7,352 bases of DNA, from NCBI GenBank assembly GCA_027064665.1, contig JAMOPH010000359.1, forward strand, positions 1 to 7,352, given 5' to 3'. The notes beneath the pieces are model-generated. The model was not told where the DNA came from. It did not search any database and saw nothing but the letters and a program-made list of their open reading frames with translations. The stretch is from a bacterium (lineage in GTDB: Bacteria; UBP14; UBA6098; B30-G16). Of the stretch, positions 1 through 6,870 are shown piece after piece (the stretch's first letter is position 1; each line of letters begins with the position of its first letter). The translations under genes were made by a program, and so were the position numbers.

Positions 1-554
1 GGGTTCAGGTTGGGGTAGCCTATGGCGCCGCCAGAATTGTCGGCAGGGGTTCGGTCTCTGTGGACCCATATCCCGGGCTGGAGTTGAAGGTCAGGGTGCG
101 CCACGAGGGCATCCGCTATCCGGCGGTGGTGCTGGGCGTGGAGACCATCGGATTTGGACAATACGATTCCGCCCGAAAGCGCTACGAGCACAAATCCCGT
201 GGATTGTATGCTGTCGCCAGCAAAAACTGGGATTTCCTGTGGGGAAATTTCGGACTGCATTTCGGCATAAATTACTCGTTTGAGGAGAATTTCAATCGTG
301 GTTTTTCTGTTTTCACGGGTATAGATAAGGATTTCAAGGATGCTGTCGGGTTCAAAGTAGAATATGACCTCGCTCCCGGCGATTGGCACTCTCCCCGCTA
401 CAACGGTTATGGATATCTTTCTGCAGCGTTGTGCGTATATTTTGGCTCTTCAAGTTATGCCACATTCAATTTCTTTGATATTTTGGGCAATATCGCCGAC
501 AAACCCGCCCCCGCAAGGGAGTTTTTCGTGTATTTCGGAAGAAAACTGTTCTGA
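1..554 (+). CDS. C-terminal part of an outer-membrane beta-barrel protein (YjbH-like), 5' truncated
   Basis: The reading frame is already open at base 3 and runs to TGA at 552-554, giving 183 visible residues. A GTG at 60 is only an internal codon, since the frame continues upstream without a stop and reads sensibly (VQVGVAYGAARIVGRG). The visible protein has many short alternating polar/aromatic segments typical of transmembrane beta strands (for example LYAVASKNWDFLW, FGLHFGINYSF, YGYLSAALCVYF). It ends FFVYFGRKLF, with the terminal Phe expected for substrates of the BAM machinery. The PYPGLELKVRVRHEG and YPAVVLGVETIG stretches resemble YjbH-type (PF06082-like) or related exopolysaccharide-associated outer-membrane proteins, recognised from memory. 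The N-terminus and signal peptide lie outside the window. The barrel call is fairly firm; the family call is tentative. Confidence 0.6.
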   Translation, partial: VQVGVAYGAARIVGRGSVSVDPYPGLELKVRVRHEGIRYPAVVLGVETIGFGQYDSARKRYEHKSRGLYAVASKNWDFLWGNFGLHFGINYSFEENFNRGFSVFTGIDKDFKDAVGFKVEYDLAPGDWHSPRYNGYGYLSAALCVYFGSSSYATFNFFDILGNIADKPAPAREFFVYFGRKLF

Positions 555-574
555 TAATCAAAAAACTGCGCAGT

Positions 575-605
575 ATATTAGTGTATAAAATATTAGTGTA
601 TAAAA
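575..605. repeat. Exact 15-bp tandem duplication (TATTAGTGTATAAAA x2)
   Basis: TATTAGTGTATAAAA occupies 576-590 and is repeated without a gap at 591-605. The base at 575 also fits the 15-bp period. It lies just after the barrel gene, next to a 10-bp perfect palindrome ACTGCGCAGT at 565-574. It could be a recent slippage duplication or a pair of binding sites. The rest of the 555-771 gap holds nothing I can name apart from the promoter at its right end. Confidence 0.8.
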
Positions 606-708
606 TCCGCTAGGGTTTGCATCTGGTCATTTGTGCCCTGCGTCAATCCATTTGGGCTATGTGAAACGAGGGAAAGTGAAAATGCCGGGTTTGAGAAAAT
701 TTTTGATT

Positions 709-737
709 TTGACTTGCCCTCGGGAATGATTTAGTTT
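709..737 (+). promoter_or_regulatory. Putative promoter of the hydro-lyase/sirtuin operon
   Basis: TTGACT at 709-714 is followed after 17 bp by TAGTTT at 732-737. The -35 box fits the sigma-70 consensus well; the -10 box has the outer TA..T but not the central bases. It also resembles the Bacteroidetes-type TTG / TAnnTTTG layout. The predicted transcript would start about 30 nt before the ATG at 772 and include the strong AGGAGG at 761-766. Confidence 0.45.
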
Positions 738-771
738 AACTCAACAAAATCCAAATTTTCAGGAGGGTTCA

Positions 772-2022
772 ATGGGCAGGACCATCATTGAAAAAATTTT
801 TGCCGCACATACCGATAAAAAAGACCCCCAGCCCGGCGATGTGGTCTGGCTGGAGGTTGATGTCCGTTCGGCGAGGGATTTCGGCGGTCCCAATGTTATC
901 AAGCATCTGGAGAAATATTTCCCGGAAAATCCGGTGCTGGACACCACTCGCACGGTTTTCACCTTTGACACCGTGGCACCGGCGAACAATATCCCCTACG
1001 CCATCAACCAGCAGAGGGTCAGGGTTTTCGCCCGGAAACACGGGGTGCCCCTCTACGATGTCAACCGGGGAATCGGCACGCACACCCTGCTTGAGGAGGG
1101 CTGGGTTCGCCCGGGGATGACCGCCGTCGGCACCGACAGCCACTACAACATCTTGGGTGCGGTTGGTGCCTTCGGTCAGGGTATGGGCGACCGGGATATC
1201 GCCTTCGCTTTCGCCACCGGCAAGGTGTGGTTTGAGGTCCCGCCCACGGTGCGGATAAATGTTGAGGGGATGCCCAAAAACCCGCTTGTGACGCCGAAGG
1301 ATTTTGTCCTGTCGCTTCTCCGGCGCTTTGGCTCCCACGGACTTTTGGGGCGGGTGGTGGAACTCTACGGCGATTATCCCCAATCGTTGGACCTTGCGGG
1401 AAGAATCACCGTGGCGTCAATGGGCACCGAGTTGGGACTGATATCCATAATCTTCCCGCCGGATGAAAAAATTGAGCGGGAGTTGAATGAATTTTCCGCC
1501 CCGCGCTTTGAATACGAACCATTTGTCGCCGACCCGGACGCAAAATACGAGCAGGAGTTCACAGTTGATGTGACCGATCTGGAGCCGCTTCTGGCGGCGC
1601 CGTTCTCGCCGGATAATGTCCATCCCGTGCGGGAGTTTATCGGGCAGAGGGTGGATTCGGTCTTCGTGGGCAGTTGCACCAACGGCAGGGACCCGGATAT
1701 CCGTGCGGCGCTTGAGGCTATGGGCGACGACCCCGTGGCGGAGGGCACTATTATGCGTGTCGTCCCAGCGACACGGGTGGTCACCGAAAAAATTATGAAG
1801 GACGGCACTTGGATGGGGCTGTTCTCCAAGGGCGCTGTGGTCTCGCATCCTGCGTGCGGCGGCTGTGCGCAGGGGCAGATTGGTATGACCGGCGAGGGCG
1901 AGGTCCAGATTTCCACGGGCAACCGCAATTTCAAGGGCAAGCAGGGTGCAGGAGAAACTTTCCTGGTAAGCCCCGTAATCGCCGGACTCGCCGCCGCCAA
2001 GGGCAAAATCTGGTTGCCGTGA
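772..2022 (+). CDS. LeuC/aconitase-family hydro-lyase, large (Fe-S) subunit, divergent
   Basis: A 416-residue protein of the length and organisation of archaeal/bacterial 3-isopropylmalate dehydratase or homoaconitase large subunits. These isomerise a hydroxy-acid through dehydration and rehydration on a [4Fe-4S] cluster in the cytoplasm. The cluster ligands are visible: Cys302 in GSCTNGR, then Cys362 and Cys365 in CGGC, with the 60-and-3 spacing usual for LeuC. TDSH at 121-124, SMGTELG at 216-222 and NRNFKGK at 384-390 match active-site blocks. Several normally conserved residues differ: the Asp-His pair reads D66-T67, the usual His of GI-x-H reads T103 followed by H104, the Asn before MGxE is Ser216, and the last Arg of NRNFxGR is Lys390. 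Start chosen at ATG 772 with AGGAGG five bases upstream. No small-subunit (leuD) gene is in the window, so the substrate is uncertain (isopropylmalate, homocitrate or other). Confidence 0.88.
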   Translation: MGRTIIEKIFAAHTDKKDPQPGDVVWLEVDVRSARDFGGPNVIKHLEKYFPENPVLDTTRTVFTFDTVAPANNIPYAINQQRVRVFARKHGVPLYDVNRGIGTHTLLEEGWVRPGMTAVGTDSHYNILGAVGAFGQGMGDRDIAFAFATGKVWFEVPPTVRINVEGMPKNPLVTPKDFVLSLLRRFGSHGLLGRVVELYGDYPQSLDLAGRITVASMGTELGLISIIFPPDEKIERELNEFSAPRFEYEPFVADPDAKYEQEFTVDVTDLEPLLAAPFSPDNVHPVREFIGQRVDSVFVGSCTNGRDPDIRAALEAMGDDPVAEGTIMRVVPATRVVTEKIMKDGTWMGLFSKGAVVSHPACGGCAQGQIGMTGEGEVQISTGNRNFKGKQGAGETFLVSPVIAGLAAAKGKIWLP

Positions 2023-2846
2023 TGGGGGTCTGTTTGCAGGGCGGGGAGTTCGCCCGGAAAGTGAAAAAATTCGGCAAGTCCGAAATTGTCGTCGGGGGTA
2101 TGGAGACGCAGGATGAAAAAATTTTGAGGGCGGCACGGATTCTGGCGGATACGCAGACGCTTATGGTTTTCACCGGGGCGGGAGTTTCCGCCGAAAGCGG
2201 TTTCCCCACTTTTCGTGGCAAGGATGGTCTGTGGGATCAATATGAGATTCAGAAGATGGCGACGCCGGAGGGTTTTGTGCAGGACCCCGCCGCCGTGTGG
2301 GAGTGGTATTGCTGGCGCAGGGGATTGGTTCTTGAGGGCAAGCCAAATCCGGGGCATTACGCCATCGCCGAACTTGAGCGGAGTTTTGAGGATTTTCTCC
2401 TCGCCACGCAGAATGTGGACAACCTTCACCGGGTTGCCGGGAACGAAAAAATTGTGGAACTTCACGGCAACATTTTCGCCGAAAAGTGCACCCGCTGTGA
2501 TTTCAGGCGATGGAGCGAGGAAATTTACACAGAACCCCCTCACTGCCCCAAGTGTGGGGCGCTTCTGCGCCCCGATGTGGTATGGTTCGGCGAGCCCCTT
2601 GACCCAAAAGATGTTGAGCGGGCGTGGTCGTTTGCCGAGCGTGCCGACACAATTTTGGTCGTGGGGACATCCGCTGTGGTCTACCCCGCCGCACAACTGC
2701 CCGAAATCGTCCACGCTCGTGGCGGGAGAGTTATTGAGGTAAACCTTGACTCTACGCCCGTGACCCTGATAGCAACCGTCTCAATCAGGGGCAAAAGCGG
2801 AGAAATCCTGCCGAAAATTGTTGAACACTTCAAGGCAATCAGTTAA
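2022..2846 (+). CDS. Sir2-family NAD-dependent protein deacylase (class III-like sirtuin)
   Basis: Removes acyl groups from protein lysines using NAD+. Visible features, numbered from ATG 2022: the NAD-binding GAGVSAESGFPTFRG block, QNVDNLH, the catalytic His148 in ELHGN, a zinc site of Cys156/Cys159 (CTRC) and Cys175/Cys178 (CPKC), and the late VVGTSAVVYPAA and VIEVNLD nucleotide-binding segments. Y96-x-x-R99 (WYCWRR) matches the Tyr/Arg pair that lets SIRT5 and CobB accept succinyl, malonyl or glutaryl groups. The ATG at 2022 overlaps the upstream TGA (TGATG), and codons 2022-2099 show coding-like G/C-rich third positions, so I take this start (274 aa). The alternative ATG at 2100 gives 248 aa, nearer the usual sirtuin length. 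Neither start has a good Shine-Dalgarno. Translational coupling to the hydro-lyase is likely. Confidence 0.9.
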   Translation: MGVCLQGGEFARKVKKFGKSEIVVGGMETQDEKILRAARILADTQTLMVFTGAGVSAESGFPTFRGKDGLWDQYEIQKMATPEGFVQDPAAVWEWYCWRRGLVLEGKPNPGHYAIAELERSFEDFLLATQNVDNLHRVAGNEKIVELHGNIFAEKCTRCDFRRWSEEIYTEPPHCPKCGALLRPDVVWFGEPLDPKDVERAWSFAERADTILVVGTSAVVYPAAQLPEIVHARGGRVIEVNLDSTPVTLIATVSIRGKSGEILPKIVEHFKAIS

Positions 2847-2873
2847 CTTTCGCCGGAACAGACCCCGAAATTT

Positions 2874-3971
2874 ATGAGAAGATGGCATATTATACTTTTG
2901 GCGGTTTTTGTGATATCGCCGCTTTTCGGCGAAAGTCTTGAGGAACTTCGGCGCAGGGTCAAAATCGTAAATCATCAGATTGACAGTCTGCGCCGGACGG
3001 AAAGTTCCTATATCGCCCGCATTGACGCTATGGACAAGAAAATGGCGCTGCTTGACCGGATTGTGACGCAGTTGGGCGCCGATATAGACCGCCTTCAGCG
3101 CAGAATCTCTGTCCTGTCGGATTCCGCCAGAATGGCGCAGAAAAGGTGGCGACTTCACAAGGGGGAACTCCTCAAACTTCTGCGGGAGATGTATATAATG
3201 GGCGCCGTGGACAACTGGGAACTTGTGCTTCTTGCCAGCGATGTCAACGAACTTGCGGAAAATCTGGTCTATCTTGAGTCGCTTTCAGAGGCACGGGGCA
3301 AAACGATGAGCACTGCGCTGGCGGCGTATGAGAACTATGTCGGCACGGTTGAGCGCCTCAAATCCTCACGGGATTCGCTGAAAAGCGTCCTTGCGCAGAA
3401 GCGTGCCAGTCTGGATTCGCTGAAATCTGTGCGGCGGGAATATAAATCTGTGCTGGCGAAAGTCCGCCGGGATGCCAAAAAACGGGAGCAACTTCTGGCA
3501 AGGCTGGAAAAATCCATAGAGGAGTTGGAGAGCCGTCTTGCTGGCGGCGCTGGCGGCGGGAAATTTGCCGCCCTCAAGGGGAAACTTCCCTGCCCGCTGG
3601 GGAAGAAATGTTCTGTTCTGCGGGGTTTCGGCAGAGTTAAGGACAAAAAGTTCGGCACGGTCATCAACAACCCCGGCGTGGATTTCAGGGCACGCAGGGG
3701 GCAGTCAGTTTTCGCCGTGTCCGACGGCACTGTCGCCGATGTGGTGTGGCTTCCCGGATACCAGAATGTGGTCATTGTAGCCCACGACGGCGGGTATTAC
3801 ACGATTTACGGCAATCTGGGCGAGGTTCTGGTTCAGAAGGGGCAGAAGGTGGGGCGTGGCACAAAAATCGGGAGAGTGGGCGAGAGCAGTTGGCTTGGCG
3901 ATTCGCCGCAACTTCACTTTGAAATTCGCCGTGGGAAAGCAAGGGAAAACCCGCTTGCGTGGATAAAATAG
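2874..3971 (+). CDS. EnvC-like murein hydrolase activator: coiled coil plus degenerate LytM (peptidase M23) domain
   Basis: A 365-residue exported protein. The N-terminus (MRRWHIILLAVFVISPLFG) is a signal peptide. Residues of about 22-225 are charged and heptad-like (LEELRRRV, LDSLKSVRREYKSVLAKV), a long coiled coil. A Gly-rich linker (AGGAGGG) leads to a LytM domain from about 240 to 365. In active LytM enzymes the zinc and catalytic positions are HxxxD, a His after the Tyr of YxH, and HxH. Here these read N266-PGV-D270, YG-N314 and Q346-L-H348, so most ligands are lost while D270 and H348 remain. This is the pattern of EnvC-type factors, which activate cell-wall amidases at division instead of cutting peptidoglycan. 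Lies 27 bp after the sirtuin, possibly co-transcribed. The start at 2874 has no evident Shine-Dalgarno, but the signal peptide fixes it well. No amidase gene is in view. Confidence 0.85.
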   Translation: MRRWHIILLAVFVISPLFGESLEELRRRVKIVNHQIDSLRRTESSYIARIDAMDKKMALLDRIVTQLGADIDRLQRRISVLSDSARMAQKRWRLHKGELLKLLREMYIMGAVDNWELVLLASDVNELAENLVYLESLSEARGKTMSTALAAYENYVGTVERLKSSRDSLKSVLAQKRASLDSLKSVRREYKSVLAKVRRDAKKREQLLARLEKSIEELESRLAGGAGGGKFAALKGKLPCPLGKKCSVLRGFGRVKDKKFGTVINNPGVDFRARRGQSVFAVSDGTVADVVWLPGYQNVVIVAHDGGYYTIYGNLGEVLVQKGQKVGRGTKIGRVGESSWLGDSPQLHFEIRRGKARENPLAWIK

Positions 3972-3982
3972 TGGAATTGTGG

Positions 3983-4010
3983 TTGACTTTGTGAGCGAAA
4001 AATCTATGTT
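3983..4010 (+). promoter_or_regulatory. Putative promoter of the histidine kinase gene
   Basis: TTGACT at 3983-3988 is followed after 16 bp by TATGTT at 4005-4010, with further T bases giving TATGTTTT, close to the Bacteroidetes-type TAnnTTTG. The -10 box ends only 9 bases before the ATG at 4020. Transcription would therefore start almost at the start codon, giving a leaderless or nearly leaderless mRNA. Confidence 0.5.
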
Positions 4011-4019
4011 TTATTTGGG

Positions 4020-5276
4020 ATGAAAAGTTTTATTAAAAAAATACTTTCGGGAGGCGAAAAATATAGGATAGAATATTATAGTGTTTCGCCGGTTGTGGTG
4101 CTTTTGATGATAATTCTCGCCCTCGGTCTTGTGGGGATAGTGTTCTGGTATACCGAGATAGTCCGCCATAAGATGCTTGAATACAACCGCCGGATGATGA
4201 ACACTTATGCCCGTATATGGCAGTTGACTCTTTCAAAGTCAATAGAGGGACCCGAACTGACGATTATATTTGAGGAGATAATAGAAAAAGCCGATTTTCC
4301 TATGGTATATACCGACGCCGGCGGGAAACCCATCTACTGGCGCAACCTTCCCGTGCCGGACAATGACACATCCAAGGCGGCAATAGAAAAGGTCAAACGG
4401 TGGCTTGAGCGAAACAAGGGCAAATTCAAGCCGATAGTTATATCCCTGCCAAATCGGTCGGAGCCGCTGGCTTATATATACTTCGGTGAGTCGCCTGTTG
4501 TTAAAAAACTGATATTTATTCCTATTGCGCAGGCGTTTGTGATGGTTCTTTTGTTCATAATAGGCACGATTATATATCATCGCATAAAAAGATACGAGCA
4601 ACAGAACATCTGGCTTGGACTCGCAAAGGAAGCCGCCCATCAGTTGGGCACGCCCACATCATCGCTTTTGGGATGGCTGGAACTTATGAACGATGCAATC
4701 CGTGAGGGGGATTACGAGGAGGTGAAAAGGATTACCTCGGAGATGGAAAAGGATGTGCGCAATCTCTCCCGGATTGTGGTCAGGTTCGGGCAGATAGGCA
4801 GTGTGCCCGAACTTTCGCCGGCGGATACAATCGTTTTCGTCAAGGAAATCGTGTCGTATCTAAAGGAAAGGCTGCCGCAACTTTCAAGAAACATTGAACT
4901 TGTGGAGCACTACGAGCCCGTGCCGATTGTTATGGTTAACAAACTTCTTCTGGGATGGGCGATAGAAAATCTTATAAAAAACTCAATAGAGGCGATAGGG
5001 CAGAACAAAGGGACAATCTGGGTTTCGGTGCGCCCCAGCCTTGATGGCGAGGGAGTCAATATCGCCATAAGCGACAACGGCAAGGGTATCCCGCCCTCGG
5101 CGCAGAAGAAAATTTTTTCGCCGGGGTTCACAACCAAAAAGCGAGGATGGGGTCTCGGACTTTCCATAACCAAGCGCATAGTTGAGGACTATCATCACGG
5201 CAAACTGGTGCTTTTAGAAAGTCGCCCCCACGAAAAGACTACATTTTTGATTCAACTTCCGGCAAAGGAGAAGTAA
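4020..5276 (+). CDS. Membrane-bound sensor histidine kinase (HisKA-HATPase_c), orphan
   Basis: A 418-residue two-component sensor. Two membrane helices (about 23-44 and 164-186) enclose a roughly 120-residue extracytoplasmic sensing region, so both the N-terminus and the kinase core are cytoplasmic. The dimerisation and phosphoacceptor helix has His207 in KEAAHQLGTPTSSLLGWLEL, an H-box of the HQLGTP type. The ATPase domain shows the N-box (E316 to N321, ENLIKNSIEAI), G1 (D352-NGKG), F-box (IFSPGF, 366-370) and G2 (GWGLGLS, 376-382), all apparently intact. There is no receiver domain and no response-regulator gene in the window, so the partner is unknown. It has its own promoter, lacks a Shine-Dalgarno at ATG 4020 and ends before a likely terminator, so it is probably monocistronic. 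Ile is encoded by ATA about half the time, unlike the hydro-lyase gene, which mostly uses ATC. Confidence 0.9.
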   Translation: MKSFIKKILSGGEKYRIEYYSVSPVVVLLMIILALGLVGIVFWYTEIVRHKMLEYNRRMMNTYARIWQLTLSKSIEGPELTIIFEEIIEKADFPMVYTDAGGKPIYWRNLPVPDNDTSKAAIEKVKRWLERNKGKFKPIVISLPNRSEPLAYIYFGESPVVKKLIFIPIAQAFVMVLLFIIGTIIYHRIKRYEQQNIWLGLAKEAAHQLGTPTSSLLGWLELMNDAIREGDYEEVKRITSEMEKDVRNLSRIVVRFGQIGSVPELSPADTIVFVKEIVSYLKERLPQLSRNIELVEHYEPVPIVMVNKLLLGWAIENLIKNSIEAIGQNKGTIWVSVRPSLDGEGVNIAISDNGKGIPPSAQKKIFSPGFTTKKRGWGLGLSITKRIVEDYHHGKLVLLESRPHEKTTFLIQLPAKEK

Positions 5277-5303
5277 TTTTTCCCTGTGTATTTCCCCTTC
5301 GCT

Positions 5304-5342
5304 TTGGTTCCTGTCGGAGGAGAAGGAGAACCAATTTTGTTT
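5304..5342 (+). terminator. Probable intrinsic terminator of the kinase gene
   Basis: TTGGTTC at 5304-5310 pairs perfectly with GAACCAA at 5328-5334, and TTTTGTTT follows at 5335-5342. The loop of 17 bases is large and the stem is only modestly G/C-rich, so strength is uncertain. It lies 27 bases after the kinase stop. Read on the minus strand there is no T-tract, so it would not serve the convergent TldE gene. I see no convincing terminator for that gene. Confidence 0.5.
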
Positions 5343-5423
5343 ACCCTTTCCCGTGGGAAGAAAATGAACAATCCGGGCGAGGGTTCCCAAAAACACATAA
5401 TGGATTAAGCAAGCGTGTCTCCC

Positions 5424-6782
5424 TCATCCCCCGAATTCCGTCGTGCTTGAGAAGTTGAAGTCCTCCACTAACATCGCCGGGGTGTATGCGCCGCCGAAGA
5501 AAAATCCCGCCACAAGTTTTGGCTTGTCGCCGACGGCGAGAACCTTGTTGAAAGTGTCCGTCGTCGGCTGGGTGAAGCGCAGGTTTTTGACCGGATATGC
5601 TATCTCCCCGTTCTCAATCATAAACACGCCATCACGGGTCATACCGGTGATTGTCAGTCTGGTCAACTCGGAGACATTGGTGTAGTGGAAATGGGTTATC
5701 AAAAGCCCCCGTTTGACCGATTTTATCATATCCTCCAGCGAGGTTTCGCCGGGGGATATGACGATATTTGTCGGGATTGCGCCCCAGTGGTTCGGTTTGG
5801 GGAGTCCGTGTCCGGTGGGTTCTATCCCCATTTTTTCGGCGGTCCAGCGGTCGGCGACGAGATTTTTGAGAACTCCGTTTTCCACCAGAACGACTCTCTG
5901 CCGTGGCACGCCCTCAAAATCAAAGGGAAGTCCCGCATACGCCTCGTGGTAGGCATCGTCCACGATGGTGATTTTCTCGTCAAAAACTTTCTGCCCAACC
6001 TTGCCGGCGAGGAAACTTCTGCCCTCAAGGTGAGCCCGTGCGTTGAATCCGTAGAGTGCCATAAAGGAGACAAAATCGCCCACTGCGGCAGGGGTCAGAA
6101 CCACGGTGTATTTGCCGGGGGAGATATCACGAGGATTCTGGTTTTTGAGCGCAATGTCTATTGCCTCGGCGATGTCGGATGGCACATCGGTGCGGTCTAT
6201 TGACCAGCCCAGCGATTCTGCCCAGCCGGTGCCGTTTTCCCCGAACACGGTTATGCTGAAGGTGAAATTCGTTCCGTTCCAGAATGCGAAAAGCCCCTTG
6301 GAATTGGCAATTCCCAGCACATTGGCGGAATTTTCCACGATGCCTGCGGCGGAAAGATTTTTCTCCTCGCACCGGGCGACCGCCTCCGCAACCATATTTG
6401 CCCTCTCCTGCGGGGAAAGTTCCGCAGTCTTCGGGCAGAATCGGTTGATTTCCTCGTATTTTTGGGGTCCCAGCATCGGCAGGACCTCGTCGCTGTCGGC
6501 GGAATGCTGGATGATTTGTTTGGCTTTCTCCACCGCCTCAAGGATTTCGTCCTCATCGGCAAAGAGGTTCACATTGACGGTGCCATCACGCTTGCCCTTC
6601 TGAAGTCTTATCCGCAAAGAGTTGTTCTCCACCGCAAGATTTTGATGGATGACATTGTTGGCAAACCGTGTGAGGGCGGAATTTTCGTAGTTGAGCATCA
6701 CCTCGGCGTCGTATTCGCCGGATGCCTCAAACACTTTCTGGGCGATGCGTTCAAAGTTGTGCCTTATCTCCTGTGTGTTCAT
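5424..6782 (-). CDS. TldD/PmbA family protein, TldE (PmbA)-type
   Basis: A 452-residue protein of the usual PmbA/TldE length. The start is the ATG at 6780-6782 (MNTQEIRHNF), with GGGAGGAG just upstream; an upstream ATG at 6818 gives 12 extra residues but lies within the putative promoter. Family hallmarks include ARFANNVIHQN-like text at 38-48, a region of PAAVGDFVSFMALYG (231-245), FDFEGVPRQRVVLVENGVL (287-305), TGHGLPKP (323-330), and THFHYTNVSELTRLTITGMTRDGVFMIENGEI near 363-394. The HExxxH zinc motif of TldD is absent, so this is the non-catalytic TldE type. TldD and TldE together form a protease that degrades unfolded peptides and processes microcin B17 or PQQ-type precursors in some bacteria. 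No tldD gene or precursor peptide is visible here. Convergent with the kinase gene and divergent from the tRNA. Confidence 0.9.
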   Translation of the reverse strand: MNTQEIRHNFERIAQKVFEASGEYDAEVMLNYENSALTRFANNVIHQNLAVENNSLRIRLQKGKRDGTVNVNLFADEDEILEAVEKAKQIIQHSADSDEVLPMLGPQKYEEINRFCPKTAELSPQERANMVAEAVARCEEKNLSAAGIVENSANVLGIANSKGLFAFWNGTNFTFSITVFGENGTGWAESLGWSIDRTDVPSDIAEAIDIALKNQNPRDISPGKYTVVLTPAAVGDFVSFMALYGFNARAHLEGRSFLAGKVGQKVFDEKITIVDDAYHEAYAGLPFDFEGVPRQRVVLVENGVLKNLVADRWTAEKMGIEPTGHGLPKPNHWGAIPTNIVISPGETSLEDMIKSVKRGLLITHFHYTNVSELTRLTITGMTRDGVFMIENGEIAYPVKNLRFTQPTTDTFNKVLAVGDKPKLVAGFFFGGAYTPAMLVEDFNFSSTTEFGG

Positions 6783-6808
6783 ATCTCCTCCCGGGTAATC
6801 TGGATGGA

Positions 6809-6837
6809 AACTTAACAAATAGGGGTTCTCAATGCAA
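6809..6837 (-). promoter_or_regulatory. Putative promoter of the TldE-type gene
   Basis: On the minus strand TTGCAT (plus 6832-6837) is followed after 17 bp by TAAGTT (plus 6809-6814), extending to TAAGTTTC. The 5' leader would be about 20 nt and contain the strong GGGAGGAG ribosome binding site before ATG 6782. Confidence 0.5.
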
Positions 6838-6870
6838 CCGAATTCTTGCGGCGCCGGGATACAAAATAAC

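Noticed and set aside
661..729. Short frame (GTG, 22 codons, MKRGKVKMPGLRKFLILTCPRE) as a possible leader peptide for the hydro-lyase gene
   Set aside because: The promoter at 709-737 lies inside and after it, so it would not be in the same transcript; Leu codons are not clustered as in leu attenuators and no attenuator hairpins follow.
1809..2021. Extending the sirtuin N-terminus upstream to ATG 1809
   Set aside because: The extra 71 residues lie wholly inside the 3' end of the hydro-lyase in another frame, do not resemble a sirtuin, and would give an atypical length.
1374..2714. A 446-codon open frame on the minus strand opposite the hydro-lyase and sirtuin genes
   Set aside because: Its translation is low-complexity, Pro/Arg/Thr-rich and family-less, and both plus-strand genes beneath it are unambiguous. 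G/C-rich third positions commonly leave the antisense frame open.
5347..5388. TTCCCGTGGGAA and GGGAA...TTCCC as a terminator for the TldE-type gene
   Set aside because: The first stem has a two-base loop and the second a long loop, and neither is followed by a T-tract on the minus strand.
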